From IMG/VR virus record IMGVR_UViG_3300037847_008323, positions 1 through 29,431 of that record: DNA of 29,431 nt. One strand, given 5' to 3'. The stretch is from a virus. A model generated the notes under the pieces. That model had not been told where the DNA came from. It did no database searches and worked only from the letters and a program-made list of their open reading frames with translations. Made by a program: the position numbers and the translations under genes. This document shows positions 16,475-24,976 of this stretch, one piece after another; position 1 is the first letter of the stretch; the number at the start of each line of letters is the position of its first letter.

Positions 16475-18030
16475 TTTTCTACAAGAATTTTATGTTCGGG
16501 AAAGTACAAATAATCTATTTCTGTTTTTAAAAAGCAATTAATAGCGTTTTCTGGAGTTTCAACTATTGGCTCTCTGTCGTTGAAGCTTGTATTCAATAAA
16601 ATTGGAACTCCTGATTTTTCTTTCCATTTAGTTAAAAAATTGTATAGCCAAAAATTATCCGATTCTTTTACTGATTGAAATCTTCCAGTACCATCATGAT
16701 GCACTACCGCTGGAACTTCAGATTTTTTATCTTCTTTGAATGAAGATATTATGTTCATGTATGGAGAATCAACATCATTAACAAACCAATCTTTGACATC
16801 CTCTCTTAAAATAACTGGAGCAAAAGGTCTAAACCACTGTCTGTGTTTTACTTTTTCATTTATCATATCTTTCATATCTGGACTTCTAGGGTCAGCAAAA
16901 ATACTTCTATTTCCTAAAGCCCTTCTACCAGATTCCGAGCGTCCATTAAATATAGATACAATTTTTTGATTTTTAAGCAAGTCTAACACATCATCATCTG
17001 AAGCATTTATATATGAAATCTTTTTATTTTGTTTTATGCTTTCTAAAACTTGATCTTCAGAATATTCAACTCCCAAATAAGGTGTTTCATTATGATCTGA
17101 TATGATTCTAGTATTGTTAAGCATATGATAATAAATATACTGACAACAACCTATTGCTAATCCCGCGTCATAAGGTATGGGTGGTATATAAATATTTTTT
17201 ATGTGATCAAATTTATTTAAGATACGGGCATTCATTAACCCATTTAAAGCAACACCTCCAACAATGCATAAGTTTTCAAATCTTTCACAAGAGGACAAAA
17301 GACTAATAACTTTCTCTTCTGTCACTATTTGTAGTGAACCCGCTAAATTAAATTTATCTTCCTCACTTAAGCTTCTAAAAAATTCAAAGTCACCTCTAGA
17401 TTTAGATTCCATGTAGTTTCGCATTTGATCTACAAATTTTTGAGGATCTTTTGCCACTGCTCCCATTGCCATTACTGTACCACACTGGTTCCCAATCGGA
17501 GGACCATTTGAAAGACCAAATACTTCTTTAGTTATTAAAGACCAAGCTCCACCTATATCTAGCGGAATCATATCATTAATCTTCTGTATTTTATTACCTC
17601 TTCCTTTGTATATAGCTGCACAAGTTTCATGTGTTTTATTGCCAACCATGTCGCACTCTTCACCCCCTCCGTCTAAAGAAAGAATTAGTGCCTCTTCAAA
17701 ATTTGATGAAAAAAATGCGTTAGCTGCATGAGCTTTATGATGAGATATTTCCATATATTCTGCATCATTCTTTGACAGTTTCTTTTGTAACTGAGAAAAG
17801 CTCTCTGGGTACATGTTGGATAAGCCTCCCTGCCACCTCATAAAAAAATGAGAATAATATTTTACGTCATCTAAATCCTCTTGCCTTTCAAACAAAAATT
17901 TTAAGACATCGCCTTGCTCTTCTTTTATCCTGGAAAACCTTTCGTACTCCTCATGAATTAAGGTTTTACCATCTTCAAAAACACAATAAGCTGTGTCATG
18001 CGCTCCACATGCTAATCCTACAATTTTCAT
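16456..18030 (-). CDS. O-carbamoyltransferase (NodU/CmcH/TobZ family)
   Basis: 524-aa enzyme that transfers a carbamoyl group from carbamoyl phosphate through carbamoyl-adenylate to a hydroxyl, usually on a sugar. The N-terminal Kae1-like domain shows GLACGAHD (H11, D12), SHHKAHAANAF (H97, H98, H101), LSLDGGGEE (D120) and IVGGVALNG. The C-terminal YrdC-like domain, from about 355, shows FNGRSESGRRALGNRS, WFRPFAPVI and ILLNTSFNDREPIVETP. Length and motif order are normal for the family. In this cluster it most likely decorates a sugar of the phage-encoded glycan; modification of a nucleobase derivative is a less likely alternative. ATGA overlap with the next upstream gene. Confidence 0.92.
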   Translation of the reverse strand: MKIVGLACGAHDTAYCVFEDGKTLIHEEYERFSRIKEEQGDVLKFLFERQEDLDDVKYYSHFFMRWQGGLSNMYPESFSQLQKKLSKNDAEYMEISHHKAHAANAFFSSNFEEALILSLDGGGEECDMVGNKTHETCAAIYKGRGNKIQKINDMIPLDIGGAWSLITKEVFGLSNGPPIGNQCGTVMAMGAVAKDPQKFVDQMRNYMESKSRGDFEFFRSLSEEDKFNLAGSLQIVTEEKVISLLSSCERFENLCIVGGVALNGLMNARILNKFDHIKNIYIPPIPYDAGLAIGCCQYIYYHMLNNTRIISDHNETPYLGVEYSEDQVLESIKQNKKISYINASDDDVLDLLKNQKIVSIFNGRSESGRRALGNRSIFADPRSPDMKDMINEKVKHRQWFRPFAPVILREDVKDWFVNDVDSPYMNIISSFKEDKKSEVPAVVHHDGTGRFQSVKESDNFWLYNFLTKWKEKSGVPILLNTSFNDREPIVETPENAINCFLKTEIDYLYFPEHKILVEKCQSDA

Positions 18031-18722
18031 AAAATTCTTTCTCTTGGACTTGTTCTTACTTTTTCTATGTTATTTAATTCAAAGTAATATTCTTTAAAAT
18101 TCCATTTACCTTTTACTATAGCGGTGGCTACATAGGGCCATGCTTTTGAATTAAAATGCCCACCTCTTGAACTTTCTTCAGCAAAGTGCATCAGTCCTTT
18201 TATCCCATGTTCTATTTTGCCTCCATTTAATTCTAGATCCCAAATCGATAAGTCTCCAGACTTTTCTAAAAACTTAATAAATTCTTCACGTTTCCAAAGT
18301 GTTGGTTGCACTGCAAAGAAGTCGGGAGATTGTGGGTGGATGTCAAAAAGGCTTTCATAGTCTTTTAGTTTTAGTAATCCACAATTACCTGTTCTACATA
18401 ATCTTACAAAGGAGTAATCAGTATCTTTTAGAGCCTTCTTATATTCAAACAGTTTTGTTCCAGAAGGATCTTTATACAAAAACATATCTTCATGCTGATA
18501 TAAAATAATTTCATCATCAAGCTGACTGAGACATTCTCTTAATCTTTCGGAATAACTTTTTGATGGATCATATAATATGTGAGGATTTTTATTATTAAAT
18601 TCTTTATCTGAAAAAATTACTATGTCATCTATGCCAAATTTTTTCTGCTGTTCTAAAAATATTTCTAGAACGTCAAAATAATCAGAGTGTGAATAAACTA
18701 TATTTTTTATTCCCATGTACAT
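18027..18722 (-). CDS. Putative glycosyltransferase, family uncertain
   Basis: 231 aa. The fold outline suggests a small GT-A-like transferase: an N-terminal strand IKNIVYSHSD, a central ILYQHEDMFLY where the H-E-D could stand in for a DXD metal site, then FFAVQPTLWKREEF and WDLELNGGKIEHGI in the acceptor half. No well-known family signature is complete. Two in-frame ATGs (18722, 18716) are possible; both lie inside the end of the preceding gene. Its position between the GT-D-like gene and the carbamoyltransferase gene supports a sugar-transfer or glycan-decoration role. Confidence 0.55.
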   Translation of the reverse strand: MYMGIKNIVYSHSDYFDVLEIFLEQQKKFGIDDIVIFSDKEFNNKNPHILYDPSKSYSERLRECLSQLDDEIILYQHEDMFLYKDPSGTKLFEYKKALKDTDYSFVRLCRTGNCGLLKLKDYESLFDIHPQSPDFFAVQPTLWKREEFIKFLEKSGDLSIWDLELNGGKIEHGIKGLMHFAEESSRGGHFNSKAWPYVATAIVKGKWNFKEYYFELNNIEKVRTSPRERIL

Positions 18723-19399
18723 TTTCTGTCTGCAAAATAACCTTTACAATAGTAATCTCTAGCAAAACCCTCAGACTGTAACCAAGGGTTTAATGTTGAT
18801 CCTGCATCAATATAAATATTGTTTTTATTTGCTTCATGAAGCTGATGGCAAAGCATGTTACCAAAAGGTCCACAACAAAAAAGAAAAAGTTTATCACAAT
18901 TATTCTCCTGTTTTATTTCCTCTATTAAAGAATAATTATTAACCCAGGCACTAAATCCTATTTTATGTATTTTCTCAGGTTTGAATGGAAGTTCGTCAAA
19001 CTTTCCATTTTCATTTGCTATTAAATGAACGTCATGGTTTGAGTATTCCTTTAAAAAGGTTGCTTTATATATTGGATAGTTTGAATTAACAAATACGTTC
19101 GCAAATGTCATATGGTCTTCGTCTTGACCTGAAAACTCTCTCATTTTTTGCGCTCTATCTCCATTACAGCATGGACAACAAGTTCCTATATAGTAGTCAT
19201 CGTCTTTATATCTAATAGCATTAATTAGTTCTTGCCTATACTTTTCATCTGTATTGGGAGTATTTTCGAACTCAGTATTGTTTAGAGTTTCATTAAGCAT
19301 TGCTGCCCATTCTCCATCTGCAAATTTAGAAAAAGCGAATGGTTTGCCTTTTTTAAATTTTTCAAAAAGATAATATATTTCTTGAGTAAAGTCTTTCAT
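18707..19399 (-). CDS. GT-D-fold glycosyltransferase-like protein (DUF1792-like)
   Basis: 230 aa. The N-terminal FAFSKFADGEWAAML (about 21-35) matches the R/K-x-x-DGE motif of the GT-D family formerly called DUF1792, in which the Asp-Gly-Glu binds metal and donor. A later LFLFCCGPFGNMLCHQLHE followed by IYIDAGSTLNPW matches the family's conserved C-terminal G-P...L...L..AG....iDaG block. Cysteines are unusually frequent (CCPCC near residue 75, then FCCG), which may be structural. It overlaps the dehydratase gene by 4 bases (ATGA) and the next gene by up to 16. Confidence 0.68.
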   Translation of the reverse strand: MKDFTQEIYYLFEKFKKGKPFAFSKFADGEWAAMLNETLNNTEFENTPNTDEKYRQELINAIRYKDDDYYIGTCCPCCNGDRAQKMREFSGQDEDHMTFANVFVNSNYPIYKATFLKEYSNHDVHLIANENGKFDELPFKPEKIHKIGFSAWVNNYSLIEEIKQENNCDKLFLFCCGPFGNMLCHQLHEANKNNIYIDAGSTLNPWLQSEGFARDYYCKGYFADRKCTWE

Positions 19400-20406
19400 A
19401 TTTTAAGCCATTCATCTCTTTCTAGGCTCCATTTGATAGTGGATTCTAATGATTGTTCAAAAGGGACTGGATGTTCCCATCCAAGTTCTTTCATTTTTTG
19501 TCCATCTAGAGCATATCTTAAATCATGTCCTGGACGTTGACTATGAAAATCTACCATCTCATATTTTAATTCTTTACCCAAAATATCAGCTATCAACTGT
19601 GCTAGCTGTAAATTATCAGTTTCTTTTTCACCTACTATATTAAACCTGCCTTTTGATGCATCGTAGTTATCTAATGTTTCATCACAATTATCTAAGATAT
19701 GTAAAAGAGCATCAGCGATGTTTCTAGCGTGTATATAAAATCTGCTTCCAGCTTCAGTTTTTTCTTTATTACTATGTATGGTAACTGTCTCACCATTTAA
19801 AACTTTGTTGATTACCTTTGGTACAAATTTTTCTGGATGCTGCCTTTCTCCAATAACATTCATTGTGTTAGTGATAATTATGGGCATTTTATAGGTGTTT
19901 GCATAAGACTGGCAGATACACTCAGCGGCTCCTTTAGATGCAGAGTAAGGGTTTCCACAATTAAATCTTTCTCCCTCTTTATAATTTTTGCCAACAGGAG
20001 CTGAACCGTAAACTTCGTCTGTGGAGAAATAAATGAATTTTTTAAGATTAGGAAGATTTCTTGCATACTCTAAAATATGCAAAGTAGAATTAATATTATT
20101 TTGAACAAAAGGAATTGGATCAGATATTGAATTATCTACATGAGAATCAGCTGCAACATGAAATATGTATTCAATGTCACCTAATTCTTTTATTAGTCCT
20201 TCTTGAAATGGTAGAGATAGGTCTGTAGTAAATATTTTTACCCTTTCATCATTAAATACATTAATATCTCTAATTCTATCGTGACCTGAACTTGCATAGC
20301 TTAGCTTGTCTAAGCAGTAAATTTCCCAGTCTGTTTTTTTGAGAAAATGTTCTAATATGTGATGTCCAACAAATCCGTTAGCTCCTGTTAAGATTACTTT
20401 AGTCAT
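19396..20406 (-). CDS. NDP-sugar 4,6-dehydratase (RmlB-like SDR)
   Basis: 336-aa extended short-chain dehydrogenase. TGANGFVGHH (7-16) binds NAD, HVAADSHVDNSI matches the dehydratase block after strand 4, FSTDEVYGS carries the catalytic Asp130-Glu131 pair typical of dTDP-glucose 4,6-dehydratase, and NPYSASK gives Tyr154 and Lys158. The C-terminal half has NTMNVIGERQHPEKFVP and RFYIHARNIADAL. The product would be a 4-keto-6-deoxy NDP-sugar. dTDP-glucose is the likeliest substrate by motif, but other NDP-hexoses are possible. No RmlC, RmlD or aminotransferase is in view, so the downstream sugar cannot be named. It touches its neighbours by 1 and 4 bases. Confidence 0.88.
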   Translation of the reverse strand: MTKVILTGANGFVGHHILEHFLKKTDWEIYCLDKLSYASSGHDRIRDINVFNDERVKIFTTDLSLPFQEGLIKELGDIEYIFHVAADSHVDNSISDPIPFVQNNINSTLHILEYARNLPNLKKFIYFSTDEVYGSAPVGKNYKEGERFNCGNPYSASKGAAECICQSYANTYKMPIIITNTMNVIGERQHPEKFVPKVINKVLNGETVTIHSNKEKTEAGSRFYIHARNIADALLHILDNCDETLDNYDASKGRFNIVGEKETDNLQLAQLIADILGKELKYEMVDFHSQRPGHDLRYALDGQKMKELGWEHPVPFEQSLESTIKWSLERDEWLKI

Positions 20407-21365
20407 TACTTATGTGTGTTTACTGTATTAATATATTCTTTAAATTCGTTGCGCTCATCATACCACCAACTGCTAGCCTTGCACTTGTCTCTATCTATAT
20501 CTAATTCTAAAGATTCCCATTCTGGACCGATAGGATCAGTCACAACTAAATCATCAGGCAAACTAGATAATGATCTTAGTTTATCTCCATCTTTTATTAG
20601 TTCCCTCCATTGCTCTATTCTTTCTTCAAATGTTCCTTTAGGTGGTTCACCTTTACAAAAAACACCTGACAATCCTACATGCATTGATCTGCTTTGGTCT
20701 GGTTTTAAAACAAATAATTTGTTCTTATCCATTATCCTTTCTATAGCTCCATCATGATGAGTATGGTCATTTGGAGCTATTCTGGATATTGGATATTTTA
20801 AACTGTAGTAAAGTGTTGGGTTAGAATAAAGTAGTGGGTCGGATAGTATTGGTCTAAAATATTTATTTATTGTATCTGTAGATACGACAGATAAAGATGT
20901 GCATTGATAGTCTCCCATTAAAATATTTGCACAACCTTCTTTCTCTGCTTCTGGTCTTCTTTTGTGAGCAGCACCCATAATTCTTGGGTATTTTTTGAGA
21001 AAATTATCATATATGTATTTGTTGAATCTTACATAATCCTGTGTAGGAATCATGTCTTCTTCACCTACTATCATGAAATCTCCAGCCCTGCTTTCATCCG
21101 CTGCATAAAGGTAAGTCGATAAAATATTATGAAATCCTGGAAGTGGACAGTTTGTTTTTGGTTTAACAATTTGTTCAATAGTTGAGTCAGGGAATTTCGT
21201 TTTATAATACCTTATGACATCATTTTGATCAGCGTCGTGACCCTCTTCAGTATGGATTTGTATCTGATAATCGTTTATTGTTGGCTCACAAAATATCTGC
21301 TCTAAGTACAGATATAATAAATCTGACTTATTGTAAGCTACTATAGCTATAGTATTTTTATTCAT
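20406..21365 (-). CDS. GT-A-fold glycosyltransferase
   Basis: 319 aa with an N-terminal strand-turn TIAIVAYNKSDLLYLYLEQI typical of GT2-like enzymes. It then has FMIVGEEDMIPTQDYVRF (about 97-114), where E-E-D occupies the metal-binding DXD place, resembling the E-D-D and following aromatic helix of GT13-like N-acetylglucosaminyltransferases. The second half contains a possible catalytic-base region (NDHTHHDGAIERIM). It is cytoplasmic by sequence, with no signal or membrane segment. It overlaps the epimerase gene by 8 bases and the dehydratase gene by 1. Donor and acceptor are unknown. Confidence 0.72.
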   Translation of the reverse strand: MNKNTIAIVAYNKSDLLYLYLEQIFCEPTINDYQIQIHTEEGHDADQNDVIRYYKTKFPDSTIEQIVKPKTNCPLPGFHNILSTYLYAADESRAGDFMIVGEEDMIPTQDYVRFNKYIYDNFLKKYPRIMGAAHKRRPEAEKEGCANILMGDYQCTSLSVVSTDTINKYFRPILSDPLLYSNPTLYYSLKYPISRIAPNDHTHHDGAIERIMDKNKLFVLKPDQSRSMHVGLSGVFCKGEPPKGTFEERIEQWRELIKDGDKLRSLSSLPDDLVVTDPIGPEWESLELDIDRDKCKASSWWYDERNEFKEYINTVNTHK

Positions 21366-22356
21366 AACTATCTAAGATATAACTAATTTTACTTGCAGCA
21401 TCACCATCTCCATACGGGCATGGGCTATCTATAGTACTATCTCTTATAACTGTTTCAAAAATTTTTGGTAAATCCTTTGGTTCTGGACACATTAGTAAAT
21501 GCCCAGAGTTTATACCCTCTGGCCTTTCAGTAGTTTTTCTGCAAACTATAACCTTTTTGTTTAAAAAAGACCCCTCTTCCTGTATGCCTCCAGAATCTGT
21601 AATAACAGTCGCACATCCTTTTAAAATATTTAAAAATTCATCATGCTCTAAAGAACTAATTTTAATTATGTTTTTAATATCTTTGGCTGCTTCTTTTATA
21701 ATTGGGTTTGGGTGAATTGGATAAATAAATCGATTTCTAGTGTGTTTTTTCGCTATTTCATCTATTTTTTCTAACCACTCCTTTAATAAGTCTAAATTTT
21801 CATTCCTATGCAAAGTTACAAGAATATCCTTGCCATAAAAGGCATCTTTTTTATGTTGAAGGAGGTTATCTAAGACAGTATTACCAGTTACAAAGATATC
21901 ACCTAAAACACTTTCGTTTTTTAAATTTTCAGCAGATAGGCTAGTAGGGCAAAAATTTACTGTGGCTATCCTGGAAACCATCTGCCTGTAGCCTTCCTCT
22001 GGAAAAGGATTTTCTAGATCAAAACTTCTTAAACCTGACTCTATGTAAAATATATTTTTTTTAAGATTATAAGAAACTAATGCTACAGCCGCCACTGTCG
22101 CCGTATCGCCTTGAACAATTATATTGTCATAATTGTTTATTATGTTTTCTGTTTTTAAAAGTATTTGCTCAAATATAGAATTAAGTCTGTTTCCGCAAAA
22201 ATTATCTATGTCTACGCAATGAGTTGGGTTGCCAAAATTTATAATATCTACATGCTGCTTTATAAATAAGCTATCTAGAGACGGTTTGTACTTTAAGATT
22301 GGCTTTACTTTAAGGTATTCTGGTCTTGTACCATAAACTACAAGTGTTTTACTCAT
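21358..22356 (-). CDS. wecB: UDP-N-acetylglucosamine 2-epimerase
   Basis: 332-aa enzyme of the WecB/MnaA family, making UDP-ManNAc from UDP-GlcNAc. Motifs in order are YGTRPEYLKVKPI, VQGDTATVAAVAL (D84), ESGLRSFD (E106), PEEGYRQMVSRIA, VTGNTVLDNL, TLHRNEN (H183), IHPNP, DSGGIQEEG and ERPEGINSG, which is the complete non-hydrolysing epimerase set. Length is slightly short of the usual 370, trimmed mainly in the N-terminal domain. It feeds an N-acetylmannosamine-type sugar into the cluster. ATGA overlap with the GT-A gene upstream and 8-base overlap downstream. Confidence 0.92.
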   Translation of the reverse strand: MSKTLVVYGTRPEYLKVKPILKYKPSLDSLFIKQHVDIINFGNPTHCVDIDNFCGNRLNSIFEQILLKTENIINNYDNIIVQGDTATVAAVALVSYNLKKNIFYIESGLRSFDLENPFPEEGYRQMVSRIATVNFCPTSLSAENLKNESVLGDIFVTGNTVLDNLLQHKKDAFYGKDILVTLHRNENLDLLKEWLEKIDEIAKKHTRNRFIYPIHPNPIIKEAAKDIKNIIKISSLEHDEFLNILKGCATVITDSGGIQEEGSFLNKKVIVCRKTTERPEGINSGHLLMCPEPKDLPKIFETVIRDSTIDSPCPYGDGDAASKISYILDSYE

Positions 22357-23093
22357 ACATTTAATAATTTAAATCCTTTAGAGTGGTAATGCTTTAACGA
22401 TTCCCCAAAAATACTAGAATGATGGTTTACAGAAATAGCATCTTTATCTACCCCAAATTTATTAGCCAGCTCAGGATCACTACCCCAAAGGCTTTTGTCG
22501 TCTTTTGGATGTGGGGGAACATAAGTATTTAAATCTAAATATTTTTGTATTGAGTAAGCAAAGTGCATGTCTTCTCCACACAAATGAGAAATTGGAACTG
22601 GTGCTTCTCTCCAGAATGCACCTAGCAGATCTCTATGAAAAAACCAAGCATGCCCAACTATGTCAACTTGTTTAGTTTCCTCATTTGGGTTTGCCCAACC
22701 ATGACGCTCATAATTATGATAATCTAAATCATTAAAAGTAACTCCGATAGTTCCATATAAGCCATTGTTTTCGTTCTCAATACAATTGATGCAGTTTTCA
22801 AACCATTTTTCAGATGGTATTGTGTCGTCATCAAATACACAAACATAGTCAGATGTAGAGTTTAAAGCAAAAGCAAACCTGGCCCAAACTCCATAGTTCG
22901 CATTGTTTGCCGATATCGCAATATCTTTGTATTTTGAAAAGTCAAATTCTGTATCATTTTCTGGATGATTTTTCCAAAAGAATATTTCTTTTGCTGGTAT
23001 TGACTGTTGTTTTATAGCTTCATATTGCTTTTCTAATGTAAAAGGTCTTCTAAAACCATTTAATACGACTGATACTTCTTTATTTTTACTCAT
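22353..23093 (-). CDS. GT2-like glycosyltransferase
   Basis: 246 aa with a clear GT-A core: VSVVLNGFRRPFTLEKQYEAI at the N-terminus, YVCVFDDDTIPSEKWFEN with the DXD metal site (D88-D90), and HLCGEDMHFAYSIQKY (E174, D175) as the catalytic-base motif. A histidine-rich C-terminal segment (SVNHHSSIF) may complete the metal site. The layout resembles glycan-chain transferases with a D-D-D and G-E-D pair, such as GT64-type domains. It overlaps the GT4 gene by 8 bases and the epimerase gene by 4. Specificity is unknown. Confidence 0.78.
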   Translation of the reverse strand: MSKNKEVSVVLNGFRRPFTLEKQYEAIKQQSIPAKEIFFWKNHPENDTEFDFSKYKDIAISANNANYGVWARFAFALNSTSDYVCVFDDDTIPSEKWFENCINCIENENNGLYGTIGVTFNDLDYHNYERHGWANPNEETKQVDIVGHAWFFHRDLLGAFWREAPVPISHLCGEDMHFAYSIQKYLDLNTYVPPHPKDDKSLWGSDPELANKFGVDKDAISVNHHSSIFGESLKHYHSKGFKLLNV

Positions 23094-23937
23094 TGTTTAT
23101 CTTGGACCAAAAAATTTCCGCTGCATTCTCGCAGCCTTCTTTAAATTTATCATACCCTACTTCGTTAAATTCAAGGTATGCACCGATGCGATCTGTTTCT
23201 CCTATTATTTCTTCAACCCCACATAAGAGAGCTTCCCCTATCATTCTACAAAAAGGTTCGTTTACAATAGGCGCGTGAAATAAAGCTTTTGATTTTTGAA
23301 ATACTTCAGCAATTTCTTCATGTGATTTCATTCCTAGAAATTCAACATTATCAATACTATTGAATAACTGACTATAATCTTGATCTCCCCATCCAAAAAT
23401 ACTTACTTTTCTGTCTGGATTTTCTTGAGCAAAAGAAATTAAATTATTTAAACCTTTGAGATGATGCAGATATCCACAATATACAACATCGTATATTTTT
23501 TCATCTTCACTTTTTTTAAATATACTTGTGTCGATTGGATCATATACTATCTCGACATTTTCAAAGTAATCCCCATACATCTCAGTAAAAAACCTGTGGT
23601 GGTACTGAGTTAAAAAGAAATTTATTTTTGCATTTTTAAATAAATCTTGTCTGTCTTGGGGTTTAAGATATAAACAAGAGTCATGCTCTAACCTTACAGA
23701 GTTTGGCAGTTTTTTTATATAATTAAACTTCTCTGGAGAAGTTTGAGTTATAGCTTCTAAATTAGAATTTACAACTAAGTCGTAAGAGGAAAGAAAATCG
23801 ACTATTGAAGATGTGTGGTCGTGTTCTATTATTTCATGACCTAATTCGCGACCTTTTTTTATAATTAAATCATTACTGACTTGCGCCCCACCTTGGCGTT
23901 GTTTTAAAGTAAAGTCAGATATAAAAAGGATTTTCAT
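23086..23937 (-). CDS. GT4-family glycosyltransferase (GT-B fold)
   Basis: 283 aa, a compact group-1 glycosyltransferase. ILFISDFTLKQRQGGAQVSND gives the N-terminal acceptor-domain loop. The C-terminal Rossmann domain starts with VVYCGYLHHLKGLNNLI, followed by KVSIFGWGDQDY, VEFLGMKSHEEIAEVFQKSK and the donor-binding FHAPIVNEPFCRMIGEALLCG, where the usual E-x7-E becomes E...E around NEPFCRMIGEA. It is shorter than the common 350-400 aa, mostly in the N-terminal domain. It is the first gene of the glycan block in transcription order, 19 bases after the unknown phage protein. Donor unknown. Confidence 0.83.
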   Translation of the reverse strand: MKILFISDFTLKQRQGGAQVSNDLIIKKGRELGHEIIEHDHTSSIVDFLSSYDLVVNSNLEAITQTSPEKFNYIKKLPNSVRLEHDSCLYLKPQDRQDLFKNAKINFFLTQYHHRFFTEMYGDYFENVEIVYDPIDTSIFKKSEDEKIYDVVYCGYLHHLKGLNNLISFAQENPDRKVSIFGWGDQDYSQLFNSIDNVEFLGMKSHEEIAEVFQKSKALFHAPIVNEPFCRMIGEALLCGVEEIIGETDRIGAYLEFNEVGYDKFKEGCENAAEIFWSKINNE

Positions 23938-23956
23938 GCAATAGCATGATTATATC

Positions 23957-24937
23957 CTATAAGTCGTCTTCTTCAATAAAAATAGAAATATTTTCTAAAT
24001 CAGGATTTTGATCTATTAAGTCTTTTTGATCACAAAAACTCTCATCGTTCCAACCCCACTCGCTTAGCACTTCTTCGTCGTCCCAAGCTACTGCATCACT
24101 TGATGTCATTTTGCTTACAGGCTTTTTACTCCAAAATCTACAAGACCAATATCTAGCCTTATACTTTGGACCTGGGTTTGTATCACATTTATGTCTAGCT
24201 CTAAAATTTCTTCTTCTGTCTGGATCGTCTCTTCTTATCTCCATGTTTGGATCACCAAACTTAACCATAACTACATTGCCTTTGTCATTTTTGACATACA
24301 CTCCAAACTTCTTTTTAGAGCCAGATGGTAACCTAAAGGGTTTATTTAGAGTTTTTTTTTGAGCCTCTGTATAATCTAAATCTTCAGCCTCAGCATCCAT
24401 TTCTTCCTCAGATATGCCAGCTTTAAGTAAATCGATTTTAGCCATGGTAAAATTAAGATCACTAAAATCTATGTACTCACGACCTACTTCTTCATTATAA
24501 TACTCTTCACTTCCTCTGGCTATATCTGAATCAGCGGCACGATAAGACTTCTTAACTTTGCCACCTCTCATCATTTTTAGAAATGTATTCACTCTAGCCA
24601 TAGCCCACTGGCCCCTGCTTTTTCCAGGTCTGTGACTGCTTGAAAAAGCTCCAGCGCCTCGCCTATAAACTTTTTTAAGCTGACCTAATGTTACTTTTCT
24701 AGAGTGTTTGGAGTTATGCTCTTTTACTTTATTCTTGAGAGCTGTTATGACTTTTTCAGAAAAAGTAATTGAAGGCGCTTTTTTGTCACCACCAGCAGAT
24801 CCTTTTGGATTCTTTTTAGAACCTTTTTTGCGCTCTGAAGGTTTGGCTGGAGTCTGCGCTCCGCTTTTACGTCCAGGTCTTTTAGCTGCCTGAGACTCTA
24901 AAAACTCTTTTGCTTGGTCTGAAAAATCGTACTCCAT
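23957..24937 (-). CDS. Phage protein of unknown function with basic linker and Cys/Arg-rich domain
   Basis: 326 aa from the ATG at 24937; an in-frame TTG at 24955 would add six residues but is less likely. Residues ~12-55 are a Lys/Ser/Gly/Pro-rich disordered linker. Next is a conserved-looking helical domain (KVTLGQLKKVYRRGAGAFSS, RGQWAMARVNTFLKMM). An acidic middle follows, then a domain containing FGDPNMEIRRDDPDRRRNF, RARHKCD, NPGPKYKARYWSCRFWSKK, and an acidic tail. From memory this Arg-rich RARH..C...K.RYWSC motif recurs in many tailed-phage proteins of unknown role, some linked to head assembly; I cannot verify that here. It stands between nrdA and the glycan block with small gaps on both sides (38 and 19 bases). 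Confidence 0.75.
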   Translation of the reverse strand: MEYDFSDQAKEFLESQAAKRPGRKSGAQTPAKPSERKKGSKKNPKGSAGGDKKAPSITFSEKVITALKNKVKEHNSKHSRKVTLGQLKKVYRRGAGAFSSSHRPGKSRGQWAMARVNTFLKMMRGGKVKKSYRAADSDIARGSEEYYNEEVGREYIDFSDLNFTMAKIDLLKAGISEEEMDAEAEDLDYTEAQKKTLNKPFRLPSGSKKKFGVYVKNDKGNVVMVKFGDPNMEIRRDDPDRRRNFRARHKCDTNPGPKYKARYWSCRFWSKKPVSKMTSSDAVAWDDEEVLSEWGWNDESFCDQKDLIDQNPDLENISIFIEEDDL

Positions 24938-24976
24938 ACGAAAAAATTTACACAAAAAATGATTAAAAATGAATTT

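Noticed and set aside
20416-20757. 113-aa plus-strand reading frame
   Set aside because: Fully antisense to the GT-A glycosyltransferase, Ser/Leu-rich as expected for a shadow frame, with no promoter or motif.
24938-24976. Possible internal promoter between nrdA and the unknown phage protein
   Set aside because: The 39-base gap is AT-rich but has no recognisable -35 and -10 pair on the minus strand.
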